Shown here in pieces: positions 8,684 to 16,748 of a stretch of DNA of 46,216 nucleotides. A program made the position numbers and the translations under genes. Each line of letters begins with the position of its first letter. The stretch's first letter is position 1. This stretch comes from Oscillospiraceae bacterium (GTDB lineage: Bacteria > Bacillota > Clostridia > Oscillospirales > Acutalibacteraceae). Location: contig JAITGE010000041.1 of the NCBI GenBank assembly GCA_031280825.1, forward strand, positions 1 to 46,216. The letters are read 5' to 3'. Under the pieces are notes generated by a model. It saw nothing but the letters and a program-made list of their open reading frames with translations, was not told where the DNA came from and ran no database searches.

Positions 8684-9991
8684 TTATTGCGACAGCCCGT
8701 TCACAACAATTTCCGTTGTCGTTTTATCGTGCTCCGCCTTGGTTTCGCTTAAATAAATTTTGCCGTTCTTGTCATGCTGAAAGTAGTAATAATCGCTGCT
8801 CTTTGGGCTGAGCGCCGCCTCGATGGCGTCCTCGCCCGGGTTGCAAATGGGACCGGCGGGCAGCCCTGTGCACTGATAGGTGTTATACGCCTGATAATAA
8901 TGCTCCGCCGTGCCGCGATCCATCCCATTGATGGCAATGTTCTTCGTCACATAGTCCCGCGTTGAATCGCACTCCAGCATGGGGTATGCTTCCGGGCGCT
9001 TTAAACGATTGTGCAGCACGGAGGAAACCTGCGGCATCTGATCCTTGTTTGCCGCCTCCATCTGGATGATGGAAGCAAGCGTGACCACTTCATCCACACG
9101 CATATTAAGTTCCTTGGCACGCGCGGCGTATTCCTCCGTCCATTTGCTGTTAAAATTATCAAAAAACCGCCGCAGCACGCTCGCCGGGTTTTCGTTCAAA
9201 TAAAACTCATAGGTATCCGGGAACAAATAGCCCTCATAAGGGTGATACCGGCGCACCTTATCAATTCCCTGCAAAAATGGGTACTCGAATTCGGTTGTTT
9301 GCAGCGTACGCTGCAGCAATTCTGTGCCGGTGACAGCATATTTCCCGATTTTTTCGATCACCTGCCGGCTCGTGTACCCTTCCGGGAACACAAGGTGCGT
9401 GGTTTCGGTGCTTTTGGGCTTGGATTTGAAGAAGTTCAGCAGCTCCTCCAGCCCCAGGCTTGCATCCACTTTATAAGGACCGGGCAAATACACCGGCTGC
9501 TGCGGCTCCGCCACATGGCGCGAACGCATCCAAAACGAAAAATCCGCATAAAGCTTGCACAAAAAGCGCTGCTGCACCAGCTCATGATCCGCCAGCATAT
9601 CAATCATATCATCCGTGGTCATATCGCTGCCGATGCTCAACTCAATTTCCCGCCCGCCGGTCTTGCCAATGGCAAAAATATCCCGCAGAGCCGTGATACC
9701 AACCCACGAAAGCGCGCCCGACAAGGTCAAAATCAGTACCATCGCGCAAGCGACGAACGCACCGGAATGCTTGCGCTTTTTACGGCTTCGTTTCCGTGCC
9801 CCGGTCGCCGCCACGGCAGGTTGCACAGGAATCGGCGGATTTGCGAAATATATCTCTCCCTTTGAAACCGGCGCGTCCGGATCCTGAAACGCGCCCAGCT
9901 CGCCGGATAGCTCCAGCGCGTCAAAATCAATATCCAGCTCAAAGGGTCTTTTGCCCTGCGGCGGTTGCCCGCCGGGTGTCATTTCGTCCAT
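8684..9991 (-). CDS. mltG: Endolytic murein transglycosylase MltG (YceG-like)
   Basis: Membrane-anchored lytic transglycosylase thought to release nascent glycan strands during elongation. Residues 1-75 are cytoplasmic and end in a basic run (KRSRKKRKH), one membrane segment follows at about 77-98, and then the extracellular LysM-like and YceG domains. Conserved points are YEGYLFPDTYEF, the catalytic glutamate in LASIIQMEA, and YNTYQCTGLPAGPICNPG. Length (435 aa) is normal. Two starts are possible: ATG at 9991 behind GGGGAG, or ATG at 9982, which overlaps the folate-gene stop as ATGA. Confidence 0.93.
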   Translation of the reverse strand: MDEMTPGGQPPQGKRPFELDIDFDALELSGELGAFQDPDAPVSKGEIYFANPPIPVQPAVAATGARKRSRKKRKHSGAFVACAMVLILTLSGALSWVGITALRDIFAIGKTGGREIELSIGSDMTTDDMIDMLADHELVQQRFLCKLYADFSFWMRSRHVAEPQQPVYLPGPYKVDASLGLEELLNFFKSKPKSTETTHLVFPEGYTSRQVIEKIGKYAVTGTELLQRTLQTTEFEYPFLQGIDKVRRYHPYEGYLFPDTYEFYLNENPASVLRRFFDNFNSKWTEEYAARAKELNMRVDEVVTLASIIQMEAANKDQMPQVSSVLHNRLKRPEAYPMLECDSTRDYVTKNIAINGMDRGTAEHYYQAYNTYQCTGLPAGPICNPGEDAIEAALSPKSSDYYYFQHDKNGKIYLSETKAEHDKTTTEIVVNGLSQ

Positions 9992-10620
9992 GCTTCTCGC
10001 TGCTCCCCTTCACAAAAATATAACCCTTTCGGCTGCATGACCGCGCGTACCGCCCGGTCATAATATCCACGCGGCAATTGCCGCAACAAAAACCCATCCA
10101 AGCATACCCCCAGCGCATCCCCCGCGAACCGCGCCAAAAAACGATCGTAATACCCTTTGCCATACCCCAAGCGATAACCCGCGCGGTCAAAGGCCAGCGC
10201 CGGAACCAAGCATAGTCCTGCCTCCGGGCGTTCCAGCCGCTCGTGCAGCGCGGGATCCGGCTCATGTATGCCAAAGCTGCCCGGTCGCAAATTTTCCCAC
10301 GCGTCAACCACAAAAAAATCCATTTCGCGCAAATCCGCTTCGCCGTCCTCCGCCGAGCGGCAACGAGGCAGCGCCACACGCTTTCCCATTGCAAGCGCCT
10401 GCCGCAACGCCGGCAGAATATCCGGCTCAAAGCCGCGCTTCTCTGAACCCACAGGGTAAAACCCCAAAATCAGCCGCGCGTCAGAGAAAGCACGCAAACG
10501 AAAAATCTGTTCATTAAGCGCTGCGTTCTGTCGCGCCAGCTCCGTCGGCGGCAGCTGCGCCCGCAAAGCGAGCAGCTTTGCGCGCAGGGTTCTCTTTTCT
10601 TCCCGCATGTTCATGGGCAT
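9979..10620 (-). CDS. 5-formyltetrahydrofolate cyclo-ligase
   Basis: Converts 5-formyl-THF to 5,10-methenyl-THF with ATP. It carries the N-terminal basic helix (REEKRTLRAKLLALRAQL), ILGFYPVGSE, and the C-terminal signature LVPALAFDRAGYRLGYGKGYYDRF. I take the ATG at 10620; ATG 10614, which overlaps the previous stop as ATGA, is an alternative. The gene overlaps both neighbours, DJ-1 upstream and mltG downstream, so translation is coupled across all three. Confidence 0.9.
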   Translation of the reverse strand: MPMNMREEKRTLRAKLLALRAQLPPTELARQNAALNEQIFRLRAFSDARLILGFYPVGSEKRGFEPDILPALRQALAMGKRVALPRCRSAEDGEADLREMDFFVVDAWENLRPGSFGIHEPDPALHERLERPEAGLCLVPALAFDRAGYRLGYGKGYYDRFLARFAGDALGVCLDGFLLRQLPRGYYDRAVRAVMQPKGLYFCEGEQREAWTK

Positions 10621-11150
10621 TGGATCATCTCGGCAAGCTGCGCCGCGCATTCCGTTCCGCGCGTGTATTCCACCAACGCCAACCCAAAGGCAACCGCCGC
10701 CCCTGCGCCGCGCGCTGTGATGATATTGCCGTCCGTCACAACAGAATCAAACATAATTTCCGCGCCCTCCAGCTGCGCTTCATAGCCGGGGTAGCAGCAT
10801 GCGCGGCGACCGATGAGCAGCCCGCGCTTTCCCAAAAGCGACGGCGCGGCGCAAATTGCCGCTACCAGCTTTCCGCGCGCGGCGCAAGTATCCACAGCCT
10901 CCATCACCTCTGGTAAATCCAAGCCCCGGAAGCCCGACCCGCCGGGAAGGATCACGCCCATGCACTCCGCCGCGGGCCGCCAATCAGACAACAGCACTTC
11001 GTCGCAGGTCAATTGGATTTTATGCGACCCGGCGACCGTCTTACCTGTTACACCGACGGTATGCACGTCCATATCCGCACGGCGAAGCAAGTCCAACGGC
11101 GCGACGGCTTCCAGCTCCTCAAAGCCCTCACTCAAAAACATATACAGCAT
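10611..11150 (-). CDS. DJ-1/PfpI family protein
   Basis: 179-aa single-domain DJ-1 fold. The reactive cysteine is C100 in AAICAAPSLLG on the nucleophile elbow, and the conserved glutamate lies in GFEELEAV (residues 9-16). VILPGGSGFRGLD marks the oxyanion strand. The position that is His in human DJ-1 is replaced here by the CYPGYE stretch, as in many bacterial members. Possible roles are protein repair or glyoxalase-like chemistry; the substrate is not predictable. The ribosome site GGGGAAGGAA precedes ATG 11150. Confidence 0.88.
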   Translation of the reverse strand: MLYMFLSEGFEELEAVAPLDLLRRADMDVHTVGVTGKTVAGSHKIQLTCDEVLLSDWRPAAECMGVILPGGSGFRGLDLPEVMEAVDTCAARGKLVAAICAAPSLLGKRGLLIGRRACCYPGYEAQLEGAEIMFDSVVTDGNIITARGAGAAVAFGLALVEYTRGTECAAQLAEMIQCP

Positions 11151-11171
11151 TTCCTTCCCCCTCTCCCACCG

Positions 11172-12017
11172 CTACTCCAAGGTCAAGCCCAGGTACGCCA
11201 AGCGCTCCGTTTTTGCCATCCATTGCGCAGCACGGTCATCCAGCGGGAGGCACATGCCGCCCGGTTTTGCGCATATGGGCGAGCCAGCCGCCAAATACGC
11301 GATTCCCTCTTCACAGCCGCTGGTCATAAGCGCCTTTTGCAATAGCCATTCCGTCGCCTCGGGCGGTGCGCAGCATTCCTCTACCAGCAGTTTCCCCCCT
11401 TGGGTGCTGTAAAATACATAACCCTCTTCGGCGCAGCGCACACGTCCACGCCCAAAGGTCTGCGATTGCCGCATAAAATCAAGCATCCGCGCGTCCCAAG
11501 CAAAGCAGCCCCGCGCAGCCCAGCGATCCGCACGGCGGGCTGCGGCATCAGCGGGATCCCAGCGCAAATTTGTCTTTAAATAAGGCGTTTCGCCGCCTTC
11601 GCGAAAAATCCGGCGCTCCTGCCGCGCAAAAGCCGTTTGGAAGCCCAGCCTCGCATAGTATTCGTACAGCCCCGCTTCCCCCGGGAAAAGGCACAATGCC
11701 GCCTGCCCCTCCGCGCGTGCCGTCTCGGCGGCACGGCGGGTCAACGCGGCGGCAAAGCCCCGCCCGCGAAAAGACGGTGCGGTAGCGACGGCAAACACAT
11801 AGGAGGCCGAAGCCGTCATATCCTGCGCCAAAAGCGAACCGGGCAGCAGGAAAAGCATCGAAGCGATTTTCCCTTCTTCCTCGAGCAGCAGACCGCGCCC
11901 AATCGGCAAGGCACGCTCCAGAAAAAAATAAACATAGCTCTCAGAATCGCCAAAAGCCATGCGCCAAAGCGGCACAAGGCGCGGCACATCCTCCGGCGCA
12001 ACCCAGCGAATCAGCAT
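11172..12017 (-). CDS. GNAT-family N-acetyltransferase (Eis-like layout)
   Basis: 281-aa acetyltransferase. The N-terminal GNAT domain (about 1-145) has the acetyl-CoA motif VATAPSFRGRGFAAALTRR and the following LGFQTAF strand. A C-terminal half of about 130 residues is typical of the two-domain Eis-like group. The acceptor is unknown. The ATG lies 7 bases inside the end of the DUF2156 gene, implying coupled translation. Confidence 0.82.
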   Translation of the reverse strand: MLIRWVAPEDVPRLVPLWRMAFGDSESYVYFFLERALPIGRGLLLEEEGKIASMLFLLPGSLLAQDMTASASYVFAVATAPSFRGRGFAAALTRRAAETARAEGQAALCLFPGEAGLYEYYARLGFQTAFARQERRIFREGGETPYLKTNLRWDPADAAARRADRWAARGCFAWDARMLDFMRQSQTFGRGRVRCAEEGYVFYSTQGGKLLVEECCAPPEATEWLLQKALMTSGCEEGIAYLAAGSPICAKPGGMCLPLDDRAAQWMAKTERLAYLGLTLE

Positions 12018-12958
12018 ATTTCCACCGCCACATATTTTTCAAGTAATATCTCTGGATAATAAGATAATTTTGCCCGGCGCAAGCCCTCGCTTCCGATGTC
12101 CTCTTCGCGATTAACATATTCATAACCGCTCAGCGCCCGCGCGGCAAATTCGCGGTTGATTAACTGATAAGCGCCCGGCATGGTGGCAAACGCCTTTTCA
12201 AAATGCGTGCAAAACACCTGCGCATTTATAGCCTCCCCCAAAGTGAAGGCGACGATTTGCCCCTCCGAGCGCAGCAAGCCGCCTTTCAATTCAAACAGCT
12301 CAAAATTCGCAAAGCTGCGGTGCAACGCGTTGAACTCATGCTCCAGACCCACCGGGTCCCGATCGGCGTTCAGCGCCTCCCAGCCCCGGAGCATCTCCAG
12401 GCATTCCGGCAAATCCGCAGGCTGCAAGGCGCAGTATTCCCAGCTGCGCTCACGGTCAAACCGCGCAATATGATTTCGCTTTTGATGATATTTTTTACCT
12501 GGAAGCTCCGCCAAATCCGATCGCTTGTAAATGTAATCCGCATCCGCGCGAATTGCCTCGAAACGGAAAAAACCGGGCATCGCCTGCTCCAGCCTTTCAA
12601 CCTCCACGGCAGTAATGCAACGCATTTGCAGCGGGTTGCCCCGCAGATGCGCGTCAGCACGCAGAAGCGCCAGCGCCTCGCGCAGCTTGCCCTCCCCCAC
12701 GGGATAACAATACGCCACATTGTGATCGTCCACAAAGCGGGAAAGCAAAAAGCCCCCATGCTGCGCAAGCTCCGAACGATACAGCGGTGCCCAGGCGTAA
12801 ATGTTCCCAAAGCATAACTCACAGCCCATGCGCCCGGAAGCGAAAAGCAGCGGCTTCACCCAATGTATATCCTCCGGCTGCGGCGTGTGAAACGCTAAAG
12901 GATTTGCGCCCAACTGCGCTTCCTCGGTTGCTTCCCGGGCAAGGCTGGATGACGACAT
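12011..12958 (-). CDS. DUF2156 protein (phosphatidylglycerol lysyltransferase C-terminal-like)
   Basis: 315-aa soluble protein related to the catalytic domain of MprF-type lipid aminoacyltransferases, which is a tandem GNAT fold. Indicators are YIYKRSDLAELPGKKYHQKRNHI and the C-terminal YEYVNREEDIGSEGLRRAK with a SYYP motif. It lacks the MprF flippase membrane region, so lipid transfer is not assured. It is the first gene of a long operon, with GGAGG six bases before the ATG and a strong promoter 36 bases upstream. Confidence 0.85.
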   Translation of the reverse strand: MSSSSLAREATEEAQLGANPLAFHTPQPEDIHWVKPLLFASGRMGCELCFGNIYAWAPLYRSELAQHGGFLLSRFVDDHNVAYCYPVGEGKLREALALLRADAHLRGNPLQMRCITAVEVERLEQAMPGFFRFEAIRADADYIYKRSDLAELPGKKYHQKRNHIARFDRERSWEYCALQPADLPECLEMLRGWEALNADRDPVGLEHEFNALHRSFANFELFELKGGLLRSEGQIVAFTLGEAINAQVFCTHFEKAFATMPGAYQLINREFAARALSGYEYVNREEDIGSEGLRRAKLSYYPEILLEKYVAVEIC

Positions 12959-12993
12959 GTATACCTCCGCGCAAGATCAATTTCAGCACTGTC

Positions 12994-13022
12994 ATTCTAC
13001 CACAACCTATGCTAAAATGCAA
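12994..13022 (-). promoter_or_regulatory. Sigma-A promoter of the ten-gene minus-strand operon
   Basis: The minus strand reads TTGCAT, a 17-base spacer, then TAGAAT. It sits 36 bases before the DUF2156 ATG and just beyond a terminator hairpin, and is the only strong promoter I see for the genes down to 3363. Confidence 0.8.
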
Positions 13023-13075
13023 GCCCCCGTGACCTGGCTTGCGCATGGCGACCTTCGGCGCGCCCGATAAACCAC

Positions 13076-13107
13076 AAAATTCTACCGGCGCACGCCGGTA
13101 GAATTTT
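13076..13107. terminator. Bidirectional intrinsic terminator
   Basis: Perfect 15-base arms (AAAATTCTACCGGCG and its complement) around a 2-base centre, so in practice an 11-13 bp stem with a tetraloop. U-rich tails occur on both strands. It ends the aldo/keto reductase transcript on the minus strand and insulates the next promoter. Confidence 0.85.
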
Positions 13108-13119
13108 TATGGAATTGTT

Positions 13120-14130
13120 TTATTGCGCAATCCTGCTGTCAGGATCCCACAAATCCTCCCAGCCCCTTGCGCCCTGCCAAAGAAAAACCTGCCCTTTGAT
13201 CAGGCGGCAATCGCGGTCAACGCCTCGCAAAACCGCCATCTCGGCGTCCGTGAGGGGATCCTCCGTCGTGCAGCGCAGATTGCTGACATATTCGTTTTCA
13301 AAAACCGAAAAAGGAATCGGCACCTGCCCGCGCTGCACCGCCCACTTCAGACATATCACTGCGGGATGCACGCCGTGCGCCTTCGCGACCGCGACCAGTT
13401 CCGGCACCGCAATATCCGCAATATCATCGGCAGTTTTGTCGCGCTCCGGGCGCGTGGGGGAACCGATCGGGCAAAACCCAATGGGCAGGATCCCCTTGCC
13501 GACGCAATAATCGAACAGCTCCGGCTGCTGGAAGCAGGGGTGCAGTTCCATTTCAATCGCGGCGGGCTGAATGCGGCACAACGGCAGAACAGCTTCCAGC
13601 TTTGCGACGGTCATATTGCTCATGCCCAAATGACGCACCAGACCCAGATCATGCAAGTGCTCCATCTGCCGCCAGGTCGCCATATAGCGCTCGGCGGTGA
13701 AGGGAACGGCGTCGGCGCTGCGCGAATCCACATCGCAGCCCGGCGGATGGTAGTTCGGGAAGGGCCAGTGGACGAAATATAAATCCACATAATCCTGCCG
13801 CAAATCCTTGAGCGTTTGCGCGAGACTCAGCAAAACATCGCCCCGCCCATGCATGTTGTTCCAAACCTTCGAGGTTATGAACAGATCCTCGCGTTTTACC
13901 ACATCCTGCGCCAGTGCTTCGGCATACACCTCACCGATGAGCGCTTCGTTCTGATAGACGCTGGCGCCGTCAAACAGGCGGTAGCCGCAGCGGATCGCGC
14001 CGGCGACGGCGTCCGCCACCTGCTGCGCGGTGAAGCGGTCCGAACCAAAGGTGCCCATGCCGATGCAGGGGATTTCTTCGCCAGTATAAAGCTTGCGCTT
14101 GGGGACGGCTGCGGGTTGAATGATTTCCAT
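13120..14130 (-). CDS. Aldo/keto reductase
   Basis: 336-aa NADPH-dependent oxidoreductase with a TIM-barrel fold. The catalytic tetrad is visible: D54 and Y59 in RLFDGASVYQNE, K88 in FITSKVW and H121 in YFVHWPFP. The later MSNMTVAKLEAVL and WAVQRGQVPIPFS segments are typical for the family. AAGGAGG precedes the ATG. No strong promoter is seen in the 65 bases before it, so it may be read from lepA. The substrate is not predictable. Confidence 0.92.
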   Translation of the reverse strand: MEIIQPAAVPKRKLYTGEEIPCIGMGTFGSDRFTAQQVADAVAGAIRCGYRLFDGASVYQNEALIGEVYAEALAQDVVKREDLFITSKVWNNMHGRGDVLLSLAQTLKDLRQDYVDLYFVHWPFPNYHPPGCDVDSRSADAVPFTAERYMATWRQMEHLHDLGLVRHLGMSNMTVAKLEAVLPLCRIQPAAIEMELHPCFQQPELFDYCVGKGILPIGFCPIGSPTRPERDKTADDIADIAVPELVAVAKAHGVHPAVICLKWAVQRGQVPIPFSVFENEYVSNLRCTTEDPLTDAEMAVLRGVDRDCRLIKGQVFLWQGARGWEDLWDPDSRIAQ

Positions 14131-14195
14131 TGTGTTCCTCCTTATTGTTCAATCAAAGAATGATAACCGTAAACTGAGAGACTGCACGGACGAAT

Positions 14196-14867
14196 TTACT
14201 CCCATGGGCTTCCGTCTGCCTTGCACAGCGCCGTGCGCGCAATTTTCCACACCGGCGGCTCACCTGCCGCCGCAAAAAGCGCGCCGCAAAGCAGCGCGGG
14301 GTTCAGGCTTCGCTCGCTTTGGCAAGCAAGGGTACAGCGAAGCGCGACGCCTTCGCGCGCCGGTTCAAGCCTCCACGCGTGCGTCATACCGGAAACATCC
14401 ACAGCCTTTTCGACCTTGCGGCGCCCCTGCTTGCCGATGCGCGTCGCCTGCAAGCCGCCGTTTCGCAACGCCAAATGTGCCTGCGCCAGCCAGATTTGCG
14501 CGTCCTCCGTGCGCAAAAAGGAGAAGTACAGTGCATAATCCGCCAACGCAATTTCCGCCGGATCGCCCCAAGCCGCGCCCGCCTCCAAGGCGCGCAAGCC
14601 CTCCGGCAAAGCTTTGTTCAACCCCGCGCAAAGCGCGTCAAAGGGTACGGGCTGCTCCAAACGCAACAAGAGCGGCTCGCGCAAGCCCTCCTGCCCCAAG
14701 GGCAGCGGTCGCGGAAAGTTCAAATATGCGTGCGGGTGAAACCCCTCCGTGAACCAGAGCGGCACACGAGCGCGGCGCACCGCCCGGCTCAGGCAGCGCA
14801 TCAGATCCAAATGCGAAACATATTTTGCCCGCGCGCGCTTTTCAAAAAATATGCGAACATCCTGCAT
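14196..14867 (-). CDS. TIGR03936-type DUF2344 protein (radical-SAM-associated)
   Basis: About 223 aa. The start MQDVRIFFEKRARAKYVSHL and the WFTEGFHPHAYLNFPRPLPLG block are diagnostic of DUF2344. In many Firmicutes this protein is encoded beside, or fused to, a radical SAM protein and near RNase G, suggesting RNA-related work. Here it stands alone directly after lepA. ATG 14867 follows an AGGGTGGGTG ribosome site that overlaps the lepA stop; a GTG at 14876 is less likely. Confidence 0.85.
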   Translation of the reverse strand: MQDVRIFFEKRARAKYVSHLDLMRCLSRAVRRARVPLWFTEGFHPHAYLNFPRPLPLGQEGLREPLLLRLEQPVPFDALCAGLNKALPEGLRALEAGAAWGDPAEIALADYALYFSFLRTEDAQIWLAQAHLALRNGGLQATRIGKQGRRKVEKAVDVSGMTHAWRLEPAREGVALRCTLACQSERSLNPALLCGALFAAAGEPPVWKIARTALCKADGSPWE

Positions 14868-14877
14868 AGCACCCACC

Positions 14878-16686
14878 CTATTCGTCCAGCTTCAGCACAG
14901 CCATAAACGCCTCCTGCGGCACCTCGACCGAACCGAATTGGCGCATCCGCTTTTTGCCCTCTTTTTGCTTTTCAAGCAGCTTCTTTTTGCGGGTAATGTC
15001 GCCGCCGTAGCACTTTGCCAGCACATCCTTGCGCATGGCCTTGACCGTTTCGCGGGCGATCACCTTCGCGCCTACCGCCACCTGCACCGGGATTTCAAAC
15101 ATCTGGCGCGGAATGTGCTCCTTGAGCTTTTCCGCAATCTTCCGCGCCCGCAGCGCCGCTTTATCCGCGTGTATGATGAACGAAAGCGCATCCACCACAT
15201 CCCCGTTCAGCAGAACATCCAGCTTTTGCAGGTTGGATGTTCGATATTCCAAAAATGCGTAATCAAACGAAGCGTAGCCGCGCGTGCGAGATTTCAGGCT
15301 GTCAAAAAAATCATATATGATCTCATTGAGCGGCATTTCATAGTGAATATCCACGCGCTCCGCAGAAACGTAGCACATATCCTTGAACACGCCGCGCCGC
15401 TCCTGGCAAAGCTCCATAATCGTGCCGACATATTCCGTGGGCGCATAAATGTGCGCGTTGGTAAACGGCTCTTCCGCGGCAGCAATTTTGCCGGGATCCG
15501 GATAATGTGTGGGGTTGTCAATTTCAACCGTTTGCCCATCGTTCAGCCGGAAATGATACACCACACTCGGCACGGTCGTCACTAGATCCAAATCATATTC
15601 GCGCTCAAGCCGTTCCTGCACAATTTCCAGGTGCAGCAACCCCAAAAAGCCGCAGCGGAAGCCGAAGCCCAGCGCCCCGGAGGTTTCCGGTTCAAAAGAA
15701 AGCGCGGCGTCGTTGAGCTGGAGCTTTTCGAGGCTCTCGCGCAGAGTCTCATAATCCGCGCCGTCGGCAGGATACACGCCGCAAAACACCATCGGCAAAG
15801 CGGGACGGTAGCCCGGCAGCGGTTCGGTCGCCAAGCGCTCCAGCTTCGTTACAGTATCGCCTACGCGAGCATCCTTCACTGTTTTAATAGAAGCGGCAAT
15901 GTAGCCCACCTCGCCCGCGTTAAGTGATTCCGCGGCTTGCATCTTCGTAGCGCGCAGCCGCCCAACCTCCACCACAGTGAATTCGGCGCCCGTCGCCATC
16001 ATGCGCAGCGTTTCGCCCGCGCGGACACAGCCTTCCTTGACGCGCACATATACAATTACGCCTTTGTAGCTATCATAAACCGAATCAAAAATCAAGGCGC
16101 GCAGCGGCAAGCTGTCGTCACCCTCCGGCGGCGGAATATCCCGCACGATGCGTTCCAAAACCTGTGCGACATTTTCGCCCGTCTTCGCGCTCACGCGGGG
16201 GGCGTCGGCGCAATCCAGCCCGATCATCTCTTCGACCTGCGCCGCGACGCGCTCCGGCTCGGCTGCCGGCAAATCAATCTTGTTGATCACCGGCACCAGC
16301 TCAAGGCTGTGTTCCAAAGCAAGGTAGGTGTTTGCCAGGGTCTGCGCTTCAATACCCTGCGAAGCATCCACCACCAACAGCGCCCCCTCGCAGGCGGCAA
16401 GGGAACGGCTGACTTCATAATTGAAATCCACATGCCCGGGCGTGTCAATCAGATTTAGTTCATACAGCTCGCCGTCGGCGGCACGGTAATCCAGCGTCAC
16501 GGCGTGCGCTTTAATGGTGATGCCTCGCTCACGCTCCAGCTCCATATTGTCCAGCAGCTGCGCGGTCATATCCCGCAACGCCACCGCCTGCGTAAGCTCC
16601 AGCAAACGGTCGGCCAGCGTGGATTTCCCATGATCAATGTGCGCGATAATTGAAAAATTGCGGATGTGCGATTTTGGGAAGGGCAT
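14878..16686 (-). CDS. lepA: Elongation factor 4 (LepA)
   Basis: Ribosome-associated GTPase of 602 aa, the standard length. The G1 motif AHIDHGKST is at residues 15-23, followed by the RGITIK switch, DTPGHVDF and NKIDLP, then the LepA-specific C-terminal domain ([23 protein letters not shown]). It has its own promoter at 16719-16747 and GGAG seven bases from the ATG. Confidence 0.97.
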   Translation of the reverse strand: MPFPKSHIRNFSIIAHIDHGKSTLADRLLELTQAVALRDMTAQLLDNMELERERGITIKAHAVTLDYRAADGELYELNLIDTPGHVDFNYEVSRSLAACEGALLVVDASQGIEAQTLANTYLALEHSLELVPVINKIDLPAAEPERVAAQVEEMIGLDCADAPRVSAKTGENVAQVLERIVRDIPPPEGDDSLPLRALIFDSVYDSYKGVIVYVRVKEGCVRAGETLRMMATGAEFTVVEVGRLRATKMQAAESLNAGEVGYIAASIKTVKDARVGDTVTKLERLATEPLPGYRPALPMVFCGVYPADGADYETLRESLEKLQLNDAALSFEPETSGALGFGFRCGFLGLLHLEIVQERLEREYDLDLVTTVPSVVYHFRLNDGQTVEIDNPTHYPDPGKIAAAEEPFTNAHIYAPTEYVGTIMELCQERRGVFKDMCYVSAERVDIHYEMPLNEIIYDFFDSLKSRTRGYASFDYAFLEYRTSNLQKLDVLLNGDVVDALSFIIHADKAALRARKIAEKLKEHIPRQMFEIPVQVAVGAKVIARETVKAMRKDVLAKCYGGDITRKKKLLEKQKEGKKRMRQFGSVEVPQEAFMAVLKLDE

Positions 16687-16718
16687 ATCGGCTCTCCTTG
16701 CTCAAAAGGTCTTCGCAC

Positions 16719-16747
16719 AGTATACCACGGCAGAGCCGACGGCGCAA
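16719..16747 (-). promoter_or_regulatory. lepA promoter
   Basis: The minus strand reads TTGCGC, a 17-base spacer, then TATACT with an extended TGG. It lies immediately after the stop of the ABC transporter gene, so lepA can be transcribed independently. Confidence 0.65.
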
Positions 16748-16748
16748 G

